DNA of 64,000 nt from Cyrtodaria siliqua (lineage: Eukaryota > Mollusca > Bivalvia > Adapedonta > Hiatellidae). Position 1 is the stretch's first letter. Every line of letters begins with the position of its first letter. Under the pieces are notes generated by a model, which saw only the letters and a list, made by a program, of their open reading frames with translations, was not told the DNA's origin and did not search any database. This document shows positions 1-15,100 of the stretch, in pieces. Where the stretch lies: contig JAWPHD010001326.1 in assembly GCA_037043455.1 (NCBI GenBank), forward strand, positions 124,001 to 188,000, read 5' to 3'. Made by a program: the position numbers and the translations under genes.

Positions 1-93
1 CACTATGACACACCATATGGTACGACATGTGTCATCAACTCGCCGTTCTACACAATGATTATCATAATATCACTTAGATAAGATGCCACCATG

Positions 94-194
94 TCAGGAC
101 ATGCTGGTTTTCATGAGCTGCTGTAATCGATTTAGTCTCTCATCAATTTCTGATATCTCTGCGGATCTATCGAAAAAGTCACTGTCGTCAGCAC
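94..194 (-). CDS. CCDC61: CCDC61 exon 14, C-terminus
   Basis: Reads ADDSDFFDRSAEISEIDERL then NRLQQLMKTSMS and TGA at 96-94. The EIxEIDxRLxxLQ helix is the conserved C-terminal signature of CCDC61, so the gene ends inside the window. No AATAAA is seen in the remaining 93 bp. Confidence 0.88.
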
Positions 195-3100
195 CTGGAG
201 ATGTCAAAAAGTAATTAATTATATTTCATGTGTGAGTGGAAGTGAATTAATGAAAATCACAAACCATGCCATGCACGGAGTGTAATAACTCAGGATTGAG
301 AGATCAAAATGTGTGACTATATATATTTAATCTACTAGAAATCCTGGTATTTTACCAATAGAAATGTAATAAAAAAGTTCTTTAAAGGGACTGGAGGCAA
401 TCTGGCAGTTTTCAATCCAAATACAAACATAACCATCGTAATTTGTTTCAGATTAATATGCAACATGCATATGCACTAGGACCCATTATCCATATGATTT
501 ATTGTTAATAGTTAATAGTTTGGTCTGGAAAACTAGACGACTCGGCTAGTTTTGTTGTATAAATCATAAATTGTAAGTCACATGATGCTTTGAGGCTTTT
601 TACCATCATGAATAAATTGAATTTATGATTTGGCTGTTTCAAATACATTCATTCTGAGTTTTGAAAGAGAAAATACGTTCTACTTACCATTTTTAACTGG
701 AATATTTTCTTTATTTCTCACAGATCTGCTTCTTCCATATTCTGACTCGGGCGTACTCGCGAGTGTATGTAAGGTTAAGGAAAGTATACTTTTTTCTATT
801 TTTTACCAGCTGTATTGTCTGCAGCTGTTAGAGGTATCGGTGCTTTTTATGATAAAGTTTAATATGCGAGGCTTAGTAAACACAGGAAGGCGAGTCTCTG
901 CCAAGCTATTTTGTGTTTTTGGCCTCGTCAAATAAAATTGAATGTAAAAGGCACTGACATAATATTATTTTTACCATGCATTATCCACAATTTGTGTATG
1001 GTTGACTTGTTTTATTTATTAAACAGAATGTTACACTAGACAGGGACACCACCATATTGTTTTCTTCATGGCATTGTATAACGCCAAGACATTACATACA
1101 ATAAATGCCAAGAATTCCGCACTGCTTTTGCCTTTTGATTCAGACGCTAATGAAGTAAAATTTATTCGGTCAACCTTTAATCTGGCAGGAAAGTACATAT
1201 CTGCATGATCAACTTATTTTGCAGGTTTTTTTTAACAAGAGTTTCTTTTGTAATAAGAGGTGATATACTAAGTTTTCAACTTTCTTTACAAGCGTTATTG
1301 TCACAAGAGGTGATATGCTAATTTTCCAATTTGCTTTACAAGCATTCTTGACATAAGAGGAGATATGCTAATTTGCCAATTTGCTTTACAAGCATTCTTG
1401 ACATAAGAGGTGATATGCTAATTTGCCAACCTTCTTTACAACTGGTATTGTCATAAAAGGTGATATGCTAATTTTCTAACTTGCTGTACAAGTGTTATGT
1501 ACAAGTGTTATTGTCACAAGAGGTGATATGCTAATTGTCCAACTTGCTCTACAGGTGTTATTCCAACTTGTTGTACAAGTGTTCTTGTCAAGAGGTGATA
1601 TGCTAATTTTCTAAGTCACTTTACAAGCATAATTGTCAAAAAAAATAATAGTTCTCCACAAGCATTTTTATCATATGCTAATTTTCCAACCCCTACTGTC
1701 CGACATTGCACACAGGATATTAGCTGTAGCATGAGTAAACAAGTATTTCGGTGATGAATAATCACAATTAACCGGTGAGGAACTATCATAGGTAGGGGAC
1801 CAATTAGGGGTAGAAAACAACTGTTGGTATCATAATACCTAGATACATATAACTTACCTAGAAAAAGCAAAGTAATCTGAACTGTATTATGAAGCCCCAT
1901 TTCAAATAGTTTAAGCATTAGGATAATGAGGGGTCATGCATATATATTGTGCTGAACTTGAATGCATTGATTTTGATAAACTATATTTGTTCAATTTATC
2001 AAAACTGAGTTTTAAACAAGCTGTGGTATAAATTCTTAAAAGTTCCCCGGCCATGTTTTGTTTCATGAACAGGTTTATGTTTATTTAAATCGAAATCATT
2101 ACGCAACAATAGATATTTACAATTCACACATTGCAATATCTGTGAAAAGCGAGAATAAGATTTTATTTGACGACATAGAAAACTTTGAACAGGTAAATTA
2201 ACCCACAGGTAAATGTCCTTATCAATCTGGCAATAGTTGTGTAGCTATACATTCAGATTTACCTCATTTCCCCGTGCAGTCACGCAGTGGTAAAAGTAGT
2301 ATCTATGTCATCGAATAATACTTATTTTTACATACAACTTAGTAGAGGTTTTAAATATATGTTTCTCTCCGGGACTATCAAGAAATGTTCATATGATGTT
2401 TTAAGAGTGTTAATTGATAATACTACAAAAAGGGTGTAATACTACATTCATTTTTAAAGAACAGATTTCTGCAGTGACCTAATAGAAAATGTAAGAAATG
2501 TTAAAACAATACAAACTGAACCCCTTCCTTTCTTCAGGATGCGCTTTTTCCTTAATAAATGATTTAAACATGACAAAGGATATATTTTGTTATTTTTCAT
2601 TATTTTACTCTCTCTCTTTTTGGGCTGAAAAATATAAAATAAATAATGATAGATAAGTGTTGTCTGGAGTATATGATAATTGGTATAATGGTATGTCACT
2701 AGTTTCAATTCTGTTAACTTCATGGTTTCATTATGATGGATTAAGAAGGTTCACTCTTAATAACTGATATGTTTTATTATGAAAAAAACAAAACCTTTTG
2801 TTAAGTTGAGCAAATTGTTTTCTTATAATTAATTTGTATAATAAAACTAGAAAAATGTGTCTATATGACACGAATGCCCTCACTTGAATGCAAAACATTT
2901 TTTTGGACACGGGGAAACACTATATGGCCGTTCCACTTTTGTGGGTCATAAAAAATAAACACAGCATAACAAAATAGGTAGGTTACTTACAACATATGAT
3001 GAAAAACTATATAAAAGTTTTTTTAAGTCAATAAAATTTCTTCTTCTTAAGTGAGAGACTGTCGATTTTTATGAATGGCAGGAGGTATACAGTACTGGTT

Positions 3101-6100
3101 CTACCCAGGTGGTCTGCCGCAACCAAGAAAAAATATCAACTGTTATAATATTATAATGCGCTTAAAAAGACGAAAGACACCATTTTCATAACCGAAGAGG
3201 TTTACTTACAATATCAGGACTAGATAAGTATGCTGATGATACAGCACTTCTGTCAACTGGACGTGACCTTGACCTTGGACGACTGTTCCTATTTCTTTTG
3301 TAGTTTCTGTTCAGAAAAGTAATTATATCCTTTCATTTATCAAAGTTATGTAGTCTTCATTTATAGAATTTATGTCAATTATGGTATGGCTAAACTACCA
3401 TGAGGCCCTCTTTACATGACTGTATTTGTTCTTATTGTCTACTTTCATATTGCCGCATTAACTGTGCAAGGATCTAATCATGCAATATGACAACTGACAT
3501 AAACCAACGTCAATGTCATACATTGATCACTTAACATCAAAAAATCATCCGCACAAAATTAAAATGAAAACAGGATATGAATTTTATCCAATGCCATAGA
3601 AATACAACAACTTAAAATAAATACGGTAAGCAAACTATTTATATCGATCAAATAGTAGGAAAAAATACAAAAAGATTTATGAATTTATAGCAAAATATTA
3701 GTTGGAAGTATTATATTATTTTCCAAATAATATTTTGCCATATAAATTCAATTACATATAAAATCACACTACATGTACAGCTTCTTTTATGGGCAAGCAG
3801 CCTTTTCAATGAATTTTTTGGTGATATGAACTTATAAAAGATAATAATTATAATTATAAAAGCAAGACAAACTTTTATCAAAATATGATGACGGCTGTAG
3901 ATGATATCAGTGGCAGTGAAAAAGTTGTGGTAATGGCAAAAACTGTTTGAAGACAATCTCATTAAAATCATATCCTAATTACGCTTTGATACTCTCCGCT
4001 ATAGAATCTGACAACACTGCCTTGGAGGTCACGTCAGATCGACCTTTCATGTAATCAATATTCATGAGAAGATCAACTAAATTCAATCAATGAAATCGCG
4101 CGTTTCATAAGCACTTCAGATGACGTTCGAGTGAACTGAACAAACGAAGATCCACATAAAACACAGATCTATATCCGAATAAAGATAAAGTCTTCAAGTG
4201 TTATTGCTGTGGATTGCACGATACAAAGAATGCACTAAATGGCATGTTTTACATCAAGATACGAAGAAAATCACGGGCGCTGTCATGTGTGTTTTGAAAA
4301 TATGTATTCCACCAAAATTATGACATCAGATGTTCTAAATAGTGAGTCATAGTACGTCAGGCCCGCTTAGCTCACTTGATAGCGAAGTAGACTATTTTAA
4401 TTTTAGTATGGGTTTAATCCCACAGATCGGTATATTTTTTTTGTATCGCTATTAAATTCCATCTATCTTTTTTTTCTTCCAGTAAATATTCAATAATGGT
4501 TGGTGTGTCATGTTTGTGAATGCAATTATTTTGTGTTTCATAAGCTAAAAGTTACAGACATTGTCATTTTACTGAAACGCGACATGCGCAATGACCGAGC
4601 AATTTTGTAGGCTGAAATCTGATTGGCTAATCCTAAGGTCAATATGACGTGACCTCCAATGCAGTTTTGTCAGATCCTTAGAAGCGTAGAGTATCGTAGC
4701 ACGATAAAGGGTCTGATTTTAATGAGATTGGTTTGAAGATGAAATAGTTTGTACATTTTTAGTTACCTTAGACTTGTACATGAGGAATCTGACATCGCAC
4801 CATCGCTCATCTCTCCTTGACTCCCATCTGAAAAAGTCAGTAGTTTATTACACAAAACCAGGTCTTAATGTGAATCTACTGTATACTGTTCTTTATTTAT
4901 TGCAATTGTTTTGTGTTCACCCTTTAAAGAGTATATAAATAGTTAGGATTTTTTTAAATTTTAATTCATTATATCTTTTTAATAATCTGATCAACAATAT
5001 ATGATATGCATGTATGATATAAAAAAAAATATTTTCATATAAAATTATCCTTTTTTATTATCAACTAACTTACAGCCTTTTACCACAATGAAACATAACT
5101 TTTTAAACCTGTTCATATTTAAGCTGTTGTTGTTTAAAAGCTTTTTTTGTTTTATATTTTACTTGAAAGATTTCAATACCTTTCTTTTTCCAAGGAAGTG
5201 AAATATTTTCTAAGAAACTATTTATTAACCAAACTTGTTACAAAAAATTACATGAAAACATGGTGTATATGTTCAAATGACTTTTATGTTTGGAACCAGT
5301 GATGTCATCTTAAATATTTTTTTGTTTTTAGATGAAATAGCTAAAGTCACCAATGGTGATGAAAACTGCCTTACAAGAGGAATGTCTTGATCTGTTTCTA
5401 CTGTTTGCTGTAAATAAACCAAGAGAATCATCATTAATTGATATATTTGATATAAAGCCATTGCGATAAATACTATTGTACATAGTTTTAAAAAGACAAA
5501 AGTACAAGAAAGAAAAAGATAGATAAAATTATGTAAAAATATCTGTTTTGAAGAAGAAGAAGAAAAAGAGTACATTCTAACAAAATATTAAAATAAACCG
5601 AAAGTAACTCACACCTCTCACAATAGAGAGGAAGTGGCGAATGTTGTCTGTCATTAAAATGCGAGACAAGTATCATTCATGTATCAGAAAATATAAAAAT
5701 CATCCATAGGTATCATGTAAAGATCGGAAATTCCAACACAAGGTATTGTTTTTATGGGAACCGAGCCTCTGCTGAGGTTCCAATTAAAACAGTTATACCG
5801 AGGGTTGGAAATTTCCTATTTGCACCGAATATACCAATGATCGATTATTTTTCTTGCATATCATTTACATTCTGCGCATTGACGTCGCCAACTACATGTA
5901 CTAACGTTTTGCATGTTTATTTACACAACGACAACATACAACTGTCATTGTTGATATCAGTATGCGACTTTTATCTTCCACCATGTATAAGTTCAGGCTT
6001 TCCATCTCCCATGTAAAATGTGGATAACCTTATCTGGTATGCAAGATTTTTTTCTTCTTTTTGTCCATTTCACTTGATGTTGAACACTTATTTCTCTTTT

Positions 6101-9100
6101 GACCAGGCAAAATTTAATTGGATTCTTAAGCAGCTTAGTAGCTATGGATCTGACATATGAATTGCATGATCTTGACCCATGAACTTAACCCATGATCTTG
6201 ACCCATGAACTTGACCGCGAACATGCGCCATCGACATTGGGACATTGAGAATACAGTACAAACATACAATTTACATAACCTTGACCTGTGACACTGAACA
6301 TGTGACCCCAAGTTTGGTGCCCTGCACATGCACACCTCAGGAAAAGTATGGTACACATCCATGACAACACGACGATGACCTTGACCTGTTACCATACAAC
6401 CCCATATTTCGTACAAAACACACAGTCTTAGTCTCTAGTGATCATACATCCACACATCAAGTTTTTGTCCCAATACTTCAAACGATTAAGGTAATATGGA
6501 CAGAACACAAAAAATTGCACCATCTTGACCAGTGACCTTGACTTTGAAAATAAAATACTGAATATGGTGCAAGATATATCTTATTGAAACAAACTTTCAT
6601 ACAAAGTCTGGAGAAAATACAAGACAGTTTGTTGAAGTTATCACATTCATGTTCACCAGCTAAAATCTGCTGTTTCCATATAATCAAGGGCAATAACTTT
6701 ATAACATGTGTTAATTTTCTGGTCATTGTCAAACTCCTATTTTACGTTCAAATAATCTTTGGTAAAAATCTGAATCTGTTTCATAAAATTATTTCCTAAA
6801 TAAGCTTGTTACTTTCTCAATAATCAAGGACAATTACTCTATTACATGAATTTTATTTTTGCGCATTGTCAGAACTCAGCTGAGATCTTACTGAAACAAA
6901 CCTTGAATTCAAATTTGGTTGAAAATCTGAAACTGTTTACTATACTGTAGTAATTACGTGGTCACAAGCTGAAACTTGCCTATTTTAAAACAACTGTCAT
7001 GCATTTTACAAATTGTCAAAATTGAATCTTATTGAAACAAACCTTTAAATCATTTGGTGAAAATCCTCAACAGTTTACTTAAATTATCAATTCGCAAGAA
7101 TTATTGTTTGGGGCGCTCGTTTCAGCCAAAGTTTTTTTTGGACTTTTAAGATAAAATTAATCTACTACCTAAGTTGTATATCAGTGAAACAGACATTTTT
7201 AGAGGTAAATAAAAATACCTTACTTTTCAAAATTGGTTGAGAAAAAAAAAAATCATGCGCAAAAGTTGTTTTTGATGGGTCATTTTGAATGCAAAATTCT
7301 GCTGCATGAAAACTTCGAAAAAAATATTTTTTTATAATTTTTATCCAAAAATGGTTTTAAATTGTTGGATATTAGTAAATTAAGACACCCTGAAAGTTTT
7401 ATAGCAAAATATGAAGTATTACTGAAGTTATTTGACATTTCTTAATTTTCTGCTGTCCCACCAACAAGGAATTTACATAGGAAAAGCCCCATCAAAAAAT
7501 CATTTTGGCTGTAAAATATTTATTTCTCAACCGATTTTCAAAAGTAAAGTAGTTTTATTTACCACCTTAAAATTCCAATTCTAATGATATATAACTGATT
7601 TACGTATTATTTAAATTGCTCGAGTTACTGCAGAAAAACCTTTGGCTGAAACAAGCGCCCCAAACAATAGCTAACTGATGACAGGCTGACAACAGGTAAA
7701 TGCCATAGTACAAGTTCGCCAGGCCTTTGCCAAGCAGAGCAAAAAACTATTAAATATGCCATTTACAGCGTTCTCGTAGCTGTAGTCAATGTAAGCAACA
7801 GCAATTACACATATCAAGATAAAGATACATTTTACACCACATGCAACTGTTTACAAATGCCAGGAAAGTTATACAGAACCAAAAAACAATAGTATGGTGA
7901 TAAAGGTTTGTATTCAACTGTCAGAAATTTACTCCACAGCACAGGTATTACCAACTGGTATTTAATATATAGAGGATATTTGTTGTTATGGAGTGAATAA
8001 TGTATTTCATTGAGGAGTGAGAAAACTTTATATTTGCATGATGAATGATGATGAATATGAAATAAAAGGGTATTCATGACAAATCAACAAATTATATTTT
8101 TAGTTTTGTTGATAGAATAGAATATTTGTGTATTCTTTTGAAGAGAGTAGAGCACTGAAAGGAACTTGTTGTTTTTCTGGCAGCTAGTGAAAAACTAAAA
8201 AATATACATTTCACAGTATGATCTAGAAGGGTGTTCCACGAAACTGGAACACTTGTGTCGCCTGCTATGTGCTTATTTCATCAAGTATAATCTAACTATA
8301 AAGTTTGAAGATAGTGGGTGCAATCCTTCATGAATTATAGTGCCGTTTTTTTTAAATTGTTAAAGATTATAAAAAGATGCCTAACTCTGCATTGGATAAT
8401 TGATAAGGAGGTACTGTATAAAGTTTCATGACCATAGGTCAATATTTTGCAAAGTCATGAGCTAGGTAAAATTGCAGGTTCACTTTATGAAAAGAGCCAT
8501 AATCCTGCCAAAATGAAAGTCAGGGTTATTGGAAATGTCAATGGGACTGAATAATTGATAAAGAAGAACTGAATAAGGTTTATGACCATAGGTCAACATT
8601 TGCCAAGTTATGAGCCAGGTTAGGTTGCAGATTAAAATTTATGAAAAGGGGCATAACTCTGCCAAAATGAAAGTCAGAGTTATTGGATATGTGTAACGAC
8701 ATTTCTTTGAGTAAGATGAATACGTGTCAGAAGTTTCATGAATAGGTCAAATACTTTTCAAGTTACCGTCAGTTATGAACTTGGTTAGCTTGCAGGTTAA
8801 AATTTCATATAAAGGGGCATAACTCTGCCAAAATGAAAGTAAGATTATCGTCATGGGTAACAACACTCATTGGGGGTAAAATGAAGATGTGTGTGAAGTT
8901 TTATGAACATAGATAGGTCAAATACTTTTAAAGTTATGGCCAAGGTTAGGTTGCAAATTGAAGTGTGACGGACGACAACAGACAACTTACAAAGTGATCC
9001 CTAAGTGTCTGCCATGCTACACCATGATATAAAAACACTTTTATTTCACTGCTAAAATGCAGTATTCCTTTGCTTATTATATATATATTTTTTTAAACTA

Positions 9101-12100
9101 ACAGCAATAAATTTACAGCGTACCTGAAAGCCTACTGGTGACCAGGAGAGCAGTGGGTGAAGGTTTACTACTGGACGACACTGATACTCCCGATATATTA
9201 GATCTCTGATGACGCTTTCTGAAACAGGGGCAGATAGTCTTTCATGCAATACAACAAACAAGAACAATTCTGGTGGCACGTTAGCCTGTTTACAATCCCT
9301 GGCATAAACCCAACTGGCTTGCCTTTGGCCAGTACAGCTAATAATGACAAGACAGCTTGGGAGACAGCTCCATCTGAGAACAAAGGAAGCAATTGGATGG
9401 AATACCAGAACATGTCACATTATGATACAGTCCATCGGTAATACTTGAAGCAAGAATAGCTAAGCAAGTACAGATTCAAACAAGAGGTCAATGACCTTGA
9501 AGCTCTACTGATTGATTTTGATTTCAGGAAGTAGTCGCTACAGACTTGTTTTTTGAAAAATTATTTTTAGCCGTGGCGGCCGTCTTGAATTCCAGCCGAC
9601 CTGAAATTTTGCTAGGATCAATAAGACATCAAGAGCAACATTCCTGTGAAGTTTCATGAAAATCCGTCAAGTAGTTTCACAGGAATAGTCGCTACAAGTT
9701 TTCATTATATAACTCTATGTAAACAAAGATGGCCGCTGACAGCCATGTTTAATGTCGAATCAAAATAATGTTTGACTCTGATAACCATCATGTCATGCTG
9801 ATCATTTTACAAAAAGTCCCATATCAATATCACTTATAGTTTTCAAGACGTAGTCGCTACAAACTTCTTTTTTAAAAAATCTAATTTTAGGTGTGGCGGC
9901 CATCTTGAATTTCTGGCCGATCTAAAATTTTGCTAGGATCAATTAAACATTAAGAGCAACATTCCTGTAAAGTTTCATGAAAATCTGCCAAGTAGTTTCA
10001 AAGGATTAGTCGCTACAAGTTTTTACTATATAACTGTATGTAAACAAAGATGGCCGCTGGCAGCCATGTTTAACGTTGAATCAAAACAATTTTTGACAAG
10101 GACCAACATCATGTCATGCTGATCATTTTACAAAAAGTCCAATATCAATATCACTTATAGTTTTCAAGTAGTAGTCGCTACAAACTTGTATTTTGAAAAT
10201 CTATTTTTAGCCATGGCAGCCATCTTGAATTTCCGGGCGACCTGAAATTTTGCTAGGATCAATTAGACATCAAGAGCAACATTCCTGTGAAGTTTCATGA
10301 AAATCCGTCAAGTAGTTTCAGAGGAGTAGTCGCTACAAGTTTTCATCATATAACTCTATGTAAACAAAGATGGCCACTGGCAGCCATGTTTAACGTCAAA
10401 TCAAAATAATGTTTGACTCTGATAACCATCATGTCATGCTGATCATTTTCCAAAAAGTCCCATATCAATATCACTTATAGTTTTCAAGACGTAGTCGCTA
10501 CAAACTTCTTTTTAAAAATCTATTTTTAGCTGTGGCGGCCATCTTGAATTTCTGGCCGATCTGAAATTTTGCTAGGATCAATTAGACATTAAGAGCAACA
10601 TTCCTGTAAAGTTTCATGAAAATCTGTCAAGTAGTTTCAAAGGAGTAGTCGCTACAAGTTTTTACTATATAACTGTATGTAAACAAAGATGGCCACTGGC
10701 AGCCATGTTTAACGTTGAATCAAAACGATTTTTGACAAGGACCTACATCATGTCATGCTGATCATTTTAGAAAAAGTCCCATATCAATATCACTTATAGT
10801 TTTCAAGAAGTAGTCGCTACAAACTTGTATTGTGAAAATTTATTTTTAGCCGTGGCGGCCATCTTGAATTTCCGGCCGACCTGAAATTTAGCTGGGATCA
10901 ATTAGACATCAAGAGCAACATTCCTGTGAAGTTTCATGAAAATCCGTCAAGTAGTTTCAGAGGAGTAGTCGCTACAAGTTTTCATTATATAACTCTATGT
11001 AAACAAAGATGGCCGCTGGCAGCCATGTTTAACGTCGAATCAAAACGATTTTCGACAAGGACCAACATCATGTCATGCTGATCATTTTAGAAAAAGTCCC
11101 ATATCAATACCACTTATAGTTTTCATGAAGAAGTCGCTACAAACTTGTTTTTTAAAAACCTATTTTTAGATCTGGCGGCCATCTTGGATTTCACATCAAC
11201 ATGAATTTTTGCTAGGATCAACTAGACTTCATGGGCAACATTTCTGTAAAGTTTCATGAAAATCCATTCATTAGTTTCAGAGGAGAAGTCGCTACAAAAA
11301 AAGGTTTACGGACAGACAGACAGACGGACAGACGGACAGACAAACGGACGACGGACGGACAGACCAACATTGGCGGTTTATGGGGTAAATGTTTTATGAG
11401 CTAAATTTTCATCTATGATTATGAGTTATGCAAACGCATAAACCCGTTTGTACCAAAAAATACCAAGAAATTAGCTCATAAGTATCCGTCCATTCATACA
11501 TAAGTTTTAAGTGTCCACCCCTAGGAGCTAAGTTTATTTAGAATGATTTATTACCCCATAAGCCATGTTCTGACATGTTTCTACAGAAGGCTTAGGAGCT
11601 TAAGCTCATTATTCAAAATAGCCCTGAAACCCTGCTGGGACCAACAAATTAGCTCATAAACCTCATGTTTTGGAGCGGCGCACCACGGCATAAGCTCTGC
11701 TGATCTCTGATCAGTAGAGCTAAAAATTAAACATTTAGAAGTTCAGAAATTTCACACTTACTGCTTTAACAACGCCTCTTGTTTCTTGCGTTCTTTATCT
11801 TTAATATATGCTGATGGGTCAAACCTTGGATTTCTAGCTCCTAGGAAAGAAATAAAGCATATGATTTAAATAGTCTCTAGTCGCAGATATTCACATTCAT
11901 ACTGATGTTATTATGCAATAGTCATCTTTTCAGCATCACAGAGAAAAGAAGGAAGAAATACTCTTTTTTTTCCACAAAGTATCAAAATGTATCAAATCTT
12001 GAGAAAAAAAGCGAAAACAATATTTACAAAGTACCTGAGTCAAAAATATAAATGCAAGCTGATATATCAAGGACTTTATGTGAGACTACCGTATCCTGCT

Positions 12101-15100
12101 CTTTATTTTTTTTTTGAATACAATACTTTTGCGTTCAACCCTCTGCTATTGTTCAGCGCAATTGTTTCAGCCAAAGGGTTTTCAGCAATTACATGAGCCG
12201 TTATAATACTACGTACATGTATAAATTATACATCACTGGTACTGGAATTTTATTGGTAAATAAAAATATCTTAGTTTTGAAAATTGGTTAAGAAATAAAT
12301 ATTTAAGGCCAAAATGCTTTTAAATGGGGCTTTTCCAATGTAAACTCCTTGTTGCTGGAAAAGCAGAAAATTAAGAAAACTCAAATAACTTCAGTTAGCC
12401 TTAATTTTTTGCTGTAAAACGTTGAGTGTTTTAATTTATGTTTATTTAACCCATAAAACCATTTTTTTTTTTTCATGCAGCAAAATTTTGCATTGAAAAT
12501 GCCCTATCAAAAACAACTTATGCACTTGAAATTTTTATTTACCACTAAGAATGTCTGTTTTAATGATCTACAACTTATTAAGCTAACAGTTGAATTTTGT
12601 CTGAAAAGTCAAAACAACTGCCTGAAACAAGCACCCCAAACTATAGTTGCAAAATAAATTATATAAACAGAGAATGAATGTGTAGCCAGGGATCAGCTCA
12701 TACACATACATTAGCACATCATTCTTGAAAAGGATTTGTTCACAAGTGATTTAGTGATATAACTCCACTTTAAACCTGTTCAACCTTCGAATGTGTTTTC
12801 AAAAACATACCTGCTGGTGATGGTGAGGGTGTTCTACTTCTGTGTGAATAAGTGCTTTTATGATTGTTTGACCGGTCACTCAATCTGGTTCCATTTGCTG
12901 ATGATGGCCTCTCTCTTGACCGATCTCTTGATCGATCTCTAGATGTGGCAAGTCGGTCTGACCAAGACCTATCTCTGGATAATGACCGCTCCCTATCCCT
13001 GGATAAGGATCTCTCCCTGGAGGTTTGCCTTTCGTAGGAGTTTTTTCTTTCTCTGCCGCTGTAGGGACCTGAGGTTCTGGACGATGCACTCTTAACATGT
13101 ACTCTGTCTCTAGAAATAGGATTTGTAAATAATGAAAGCTTGGTTATAATTGATAGTTCCAGCATTCAATTTCTAGCTCTGCCCACTACTGTACATGGGT
13201 TAAGTTTCGACAAACACTGGCCATGTGCTCCAGGGTGTATTTATGATTTTTGTTTAACTACTGTGTGATTTTCTTTCAGGTGTAAATACCAACTGTACTT
13301 TTAATTGGCTCAAATCTCTAGTGTGTGTAAGCTTGACTGACCGATCAGAACTATGTATTCACTGTCAACATTGAGGAAGTTGAGTGATCCCAGTATGAAA
13401 GGATAAAGCTATCCTTTTATCATATGATGTATACTGTGTGCCGTTAAATAACATTATTACATATTTTGTGATACTACTACATGTGTAGTATCATCAGATG
13501 ATGTAATAAAGCAATAAATTGTGAGGTCCCAGGCAACCAACTGTAAATATGTTAAATGGGAATATCACTCGATACTCATTATTTTAGTTAATAACGCAAA
13601 CAAATGATGTCTTAAATGATAAAAAGAATCTTCTTGTCATTGTTATTGTCATTTCATATACTAGAAATGTGTTCATGGGACACGGATGCCCCAACTGGAA
13701 CACTGAACACAATCAGCGAAAAACGTAAAATTTGAAAATTTGTAAAAAATATGATGGGCCAGATGTACCCCTTTTTAAGTTAAAATGTTCTGAAAGTGAA
13801 TTTACCTTTTATATATTGCCAGTTCGTTTGTCAAACTTTTCACTCTGATGCGCAAGTTTCTCTCTGATGCTTTAATTTCCTCCAACTGAAAAAAAATCAA
13901 AATTTCCCAAATATGAACCATAGGCTGTCTCAACATAAAGGAAAGTAACTTTGTCTAAACAACTTAGTATGCTACAGGCATTGGAGGTGATCTGGAAGAC
14001 TTTTGGATGTCTCCAAATAACAAGAGGTCAATGACCTTGAAGCTCGACTGATAGATTTTGATAGCTAGATCAGCATTCCTGTGAAGTTTCATAAAAATCT
14101 GTCAAGTAGTTTCAGAGGAGTAGTCGCTACAAGTTGAAATATTTACTATATAACTCTATGTAAACAAAGATGGCCACTGGCAGCCATGTCTAATGTTGAA
14201 TCAAAATAATTTTCGACAAGGATCAACATCTTGCCATGCTGACCATTTCAGAAAAAGTCCCAGTTTCAAGAAGTAGTCGCTACAAACAGGCCCTCCTCTA
14301 GGCATCGCCAATGGCGCCAATGGCGAAAGAAATGGCTCTAAATTTCAAACTTTGGCGAAAGTGTTTGGCGACATCGGAATTGCCAAAAAGCCAAACTTGT
14401 TTAATTTCTCTGCTGTAATCCTGATGTTGATCCTTGCATGTTACAAATAGACCTCAACACTAATCACCGTGACGAGTTTACATTGAATGTAGTCTTAAAC
14501 AACATAACTAACCAATTGACACCTACCACGCGCGAACACTTGACATTAAATAACCAAACAAAGCTGATAACCTTTAGTGTTCCGGTAATTAACTTAATCC
14601 CTAAATAGCAACTGATGACTGTCGTTTTCGCCTCGCGGGGTAATCAAGTCTCTCATGCAACATTTTGCAACCATAAAATATTACACCACTGAATAATATC
14701 CAGCCATTCAGGTTCTTCTAACCAATCAAACACAAATCAACACCTCGTTAATTTACATATTTTACATGATTGACTAGATCCACGTGACATTTGTTTTGTT
14801 TTTGTTCATTCATAATTTCGAGGTGTCTGAATCTAGATTTCACAAAAAACTGCAAACATTTAACACAAAATCCTGGTTTATTAATCAGTTTCCAGGAGGT
14901 TTTATGTGTATTTCATTGCCAAAATATGTTTTTAAGGTATATGACAGTTCATCTTTTCAAAATAAATTAAAAATGACGTAAAGATAAGCGAATGTCATGG
15001 GATTTCGCCAACAAAATCTTATTTTATAACAATGAAAATTAGACATTTTTTAATTTCAATACCTCCTCCAATAATTCCCGATACTGCTGCCCGTGTTTGC

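Noticed and set aside
3076..3116. Possible additional CCDC61 exon (TTWVEPVLYTSC)
   Set aside because: No usable in-phase donor, and the sequence belongs to a dispersed repeat (tggttctacccaggtgg). The exon 12 to 13 junction is already in phase.
12880..13098. A separate 72-codon frame on the minus strand
   Set aside because: Out-of-frame shadow of CCDC61 exon 8.
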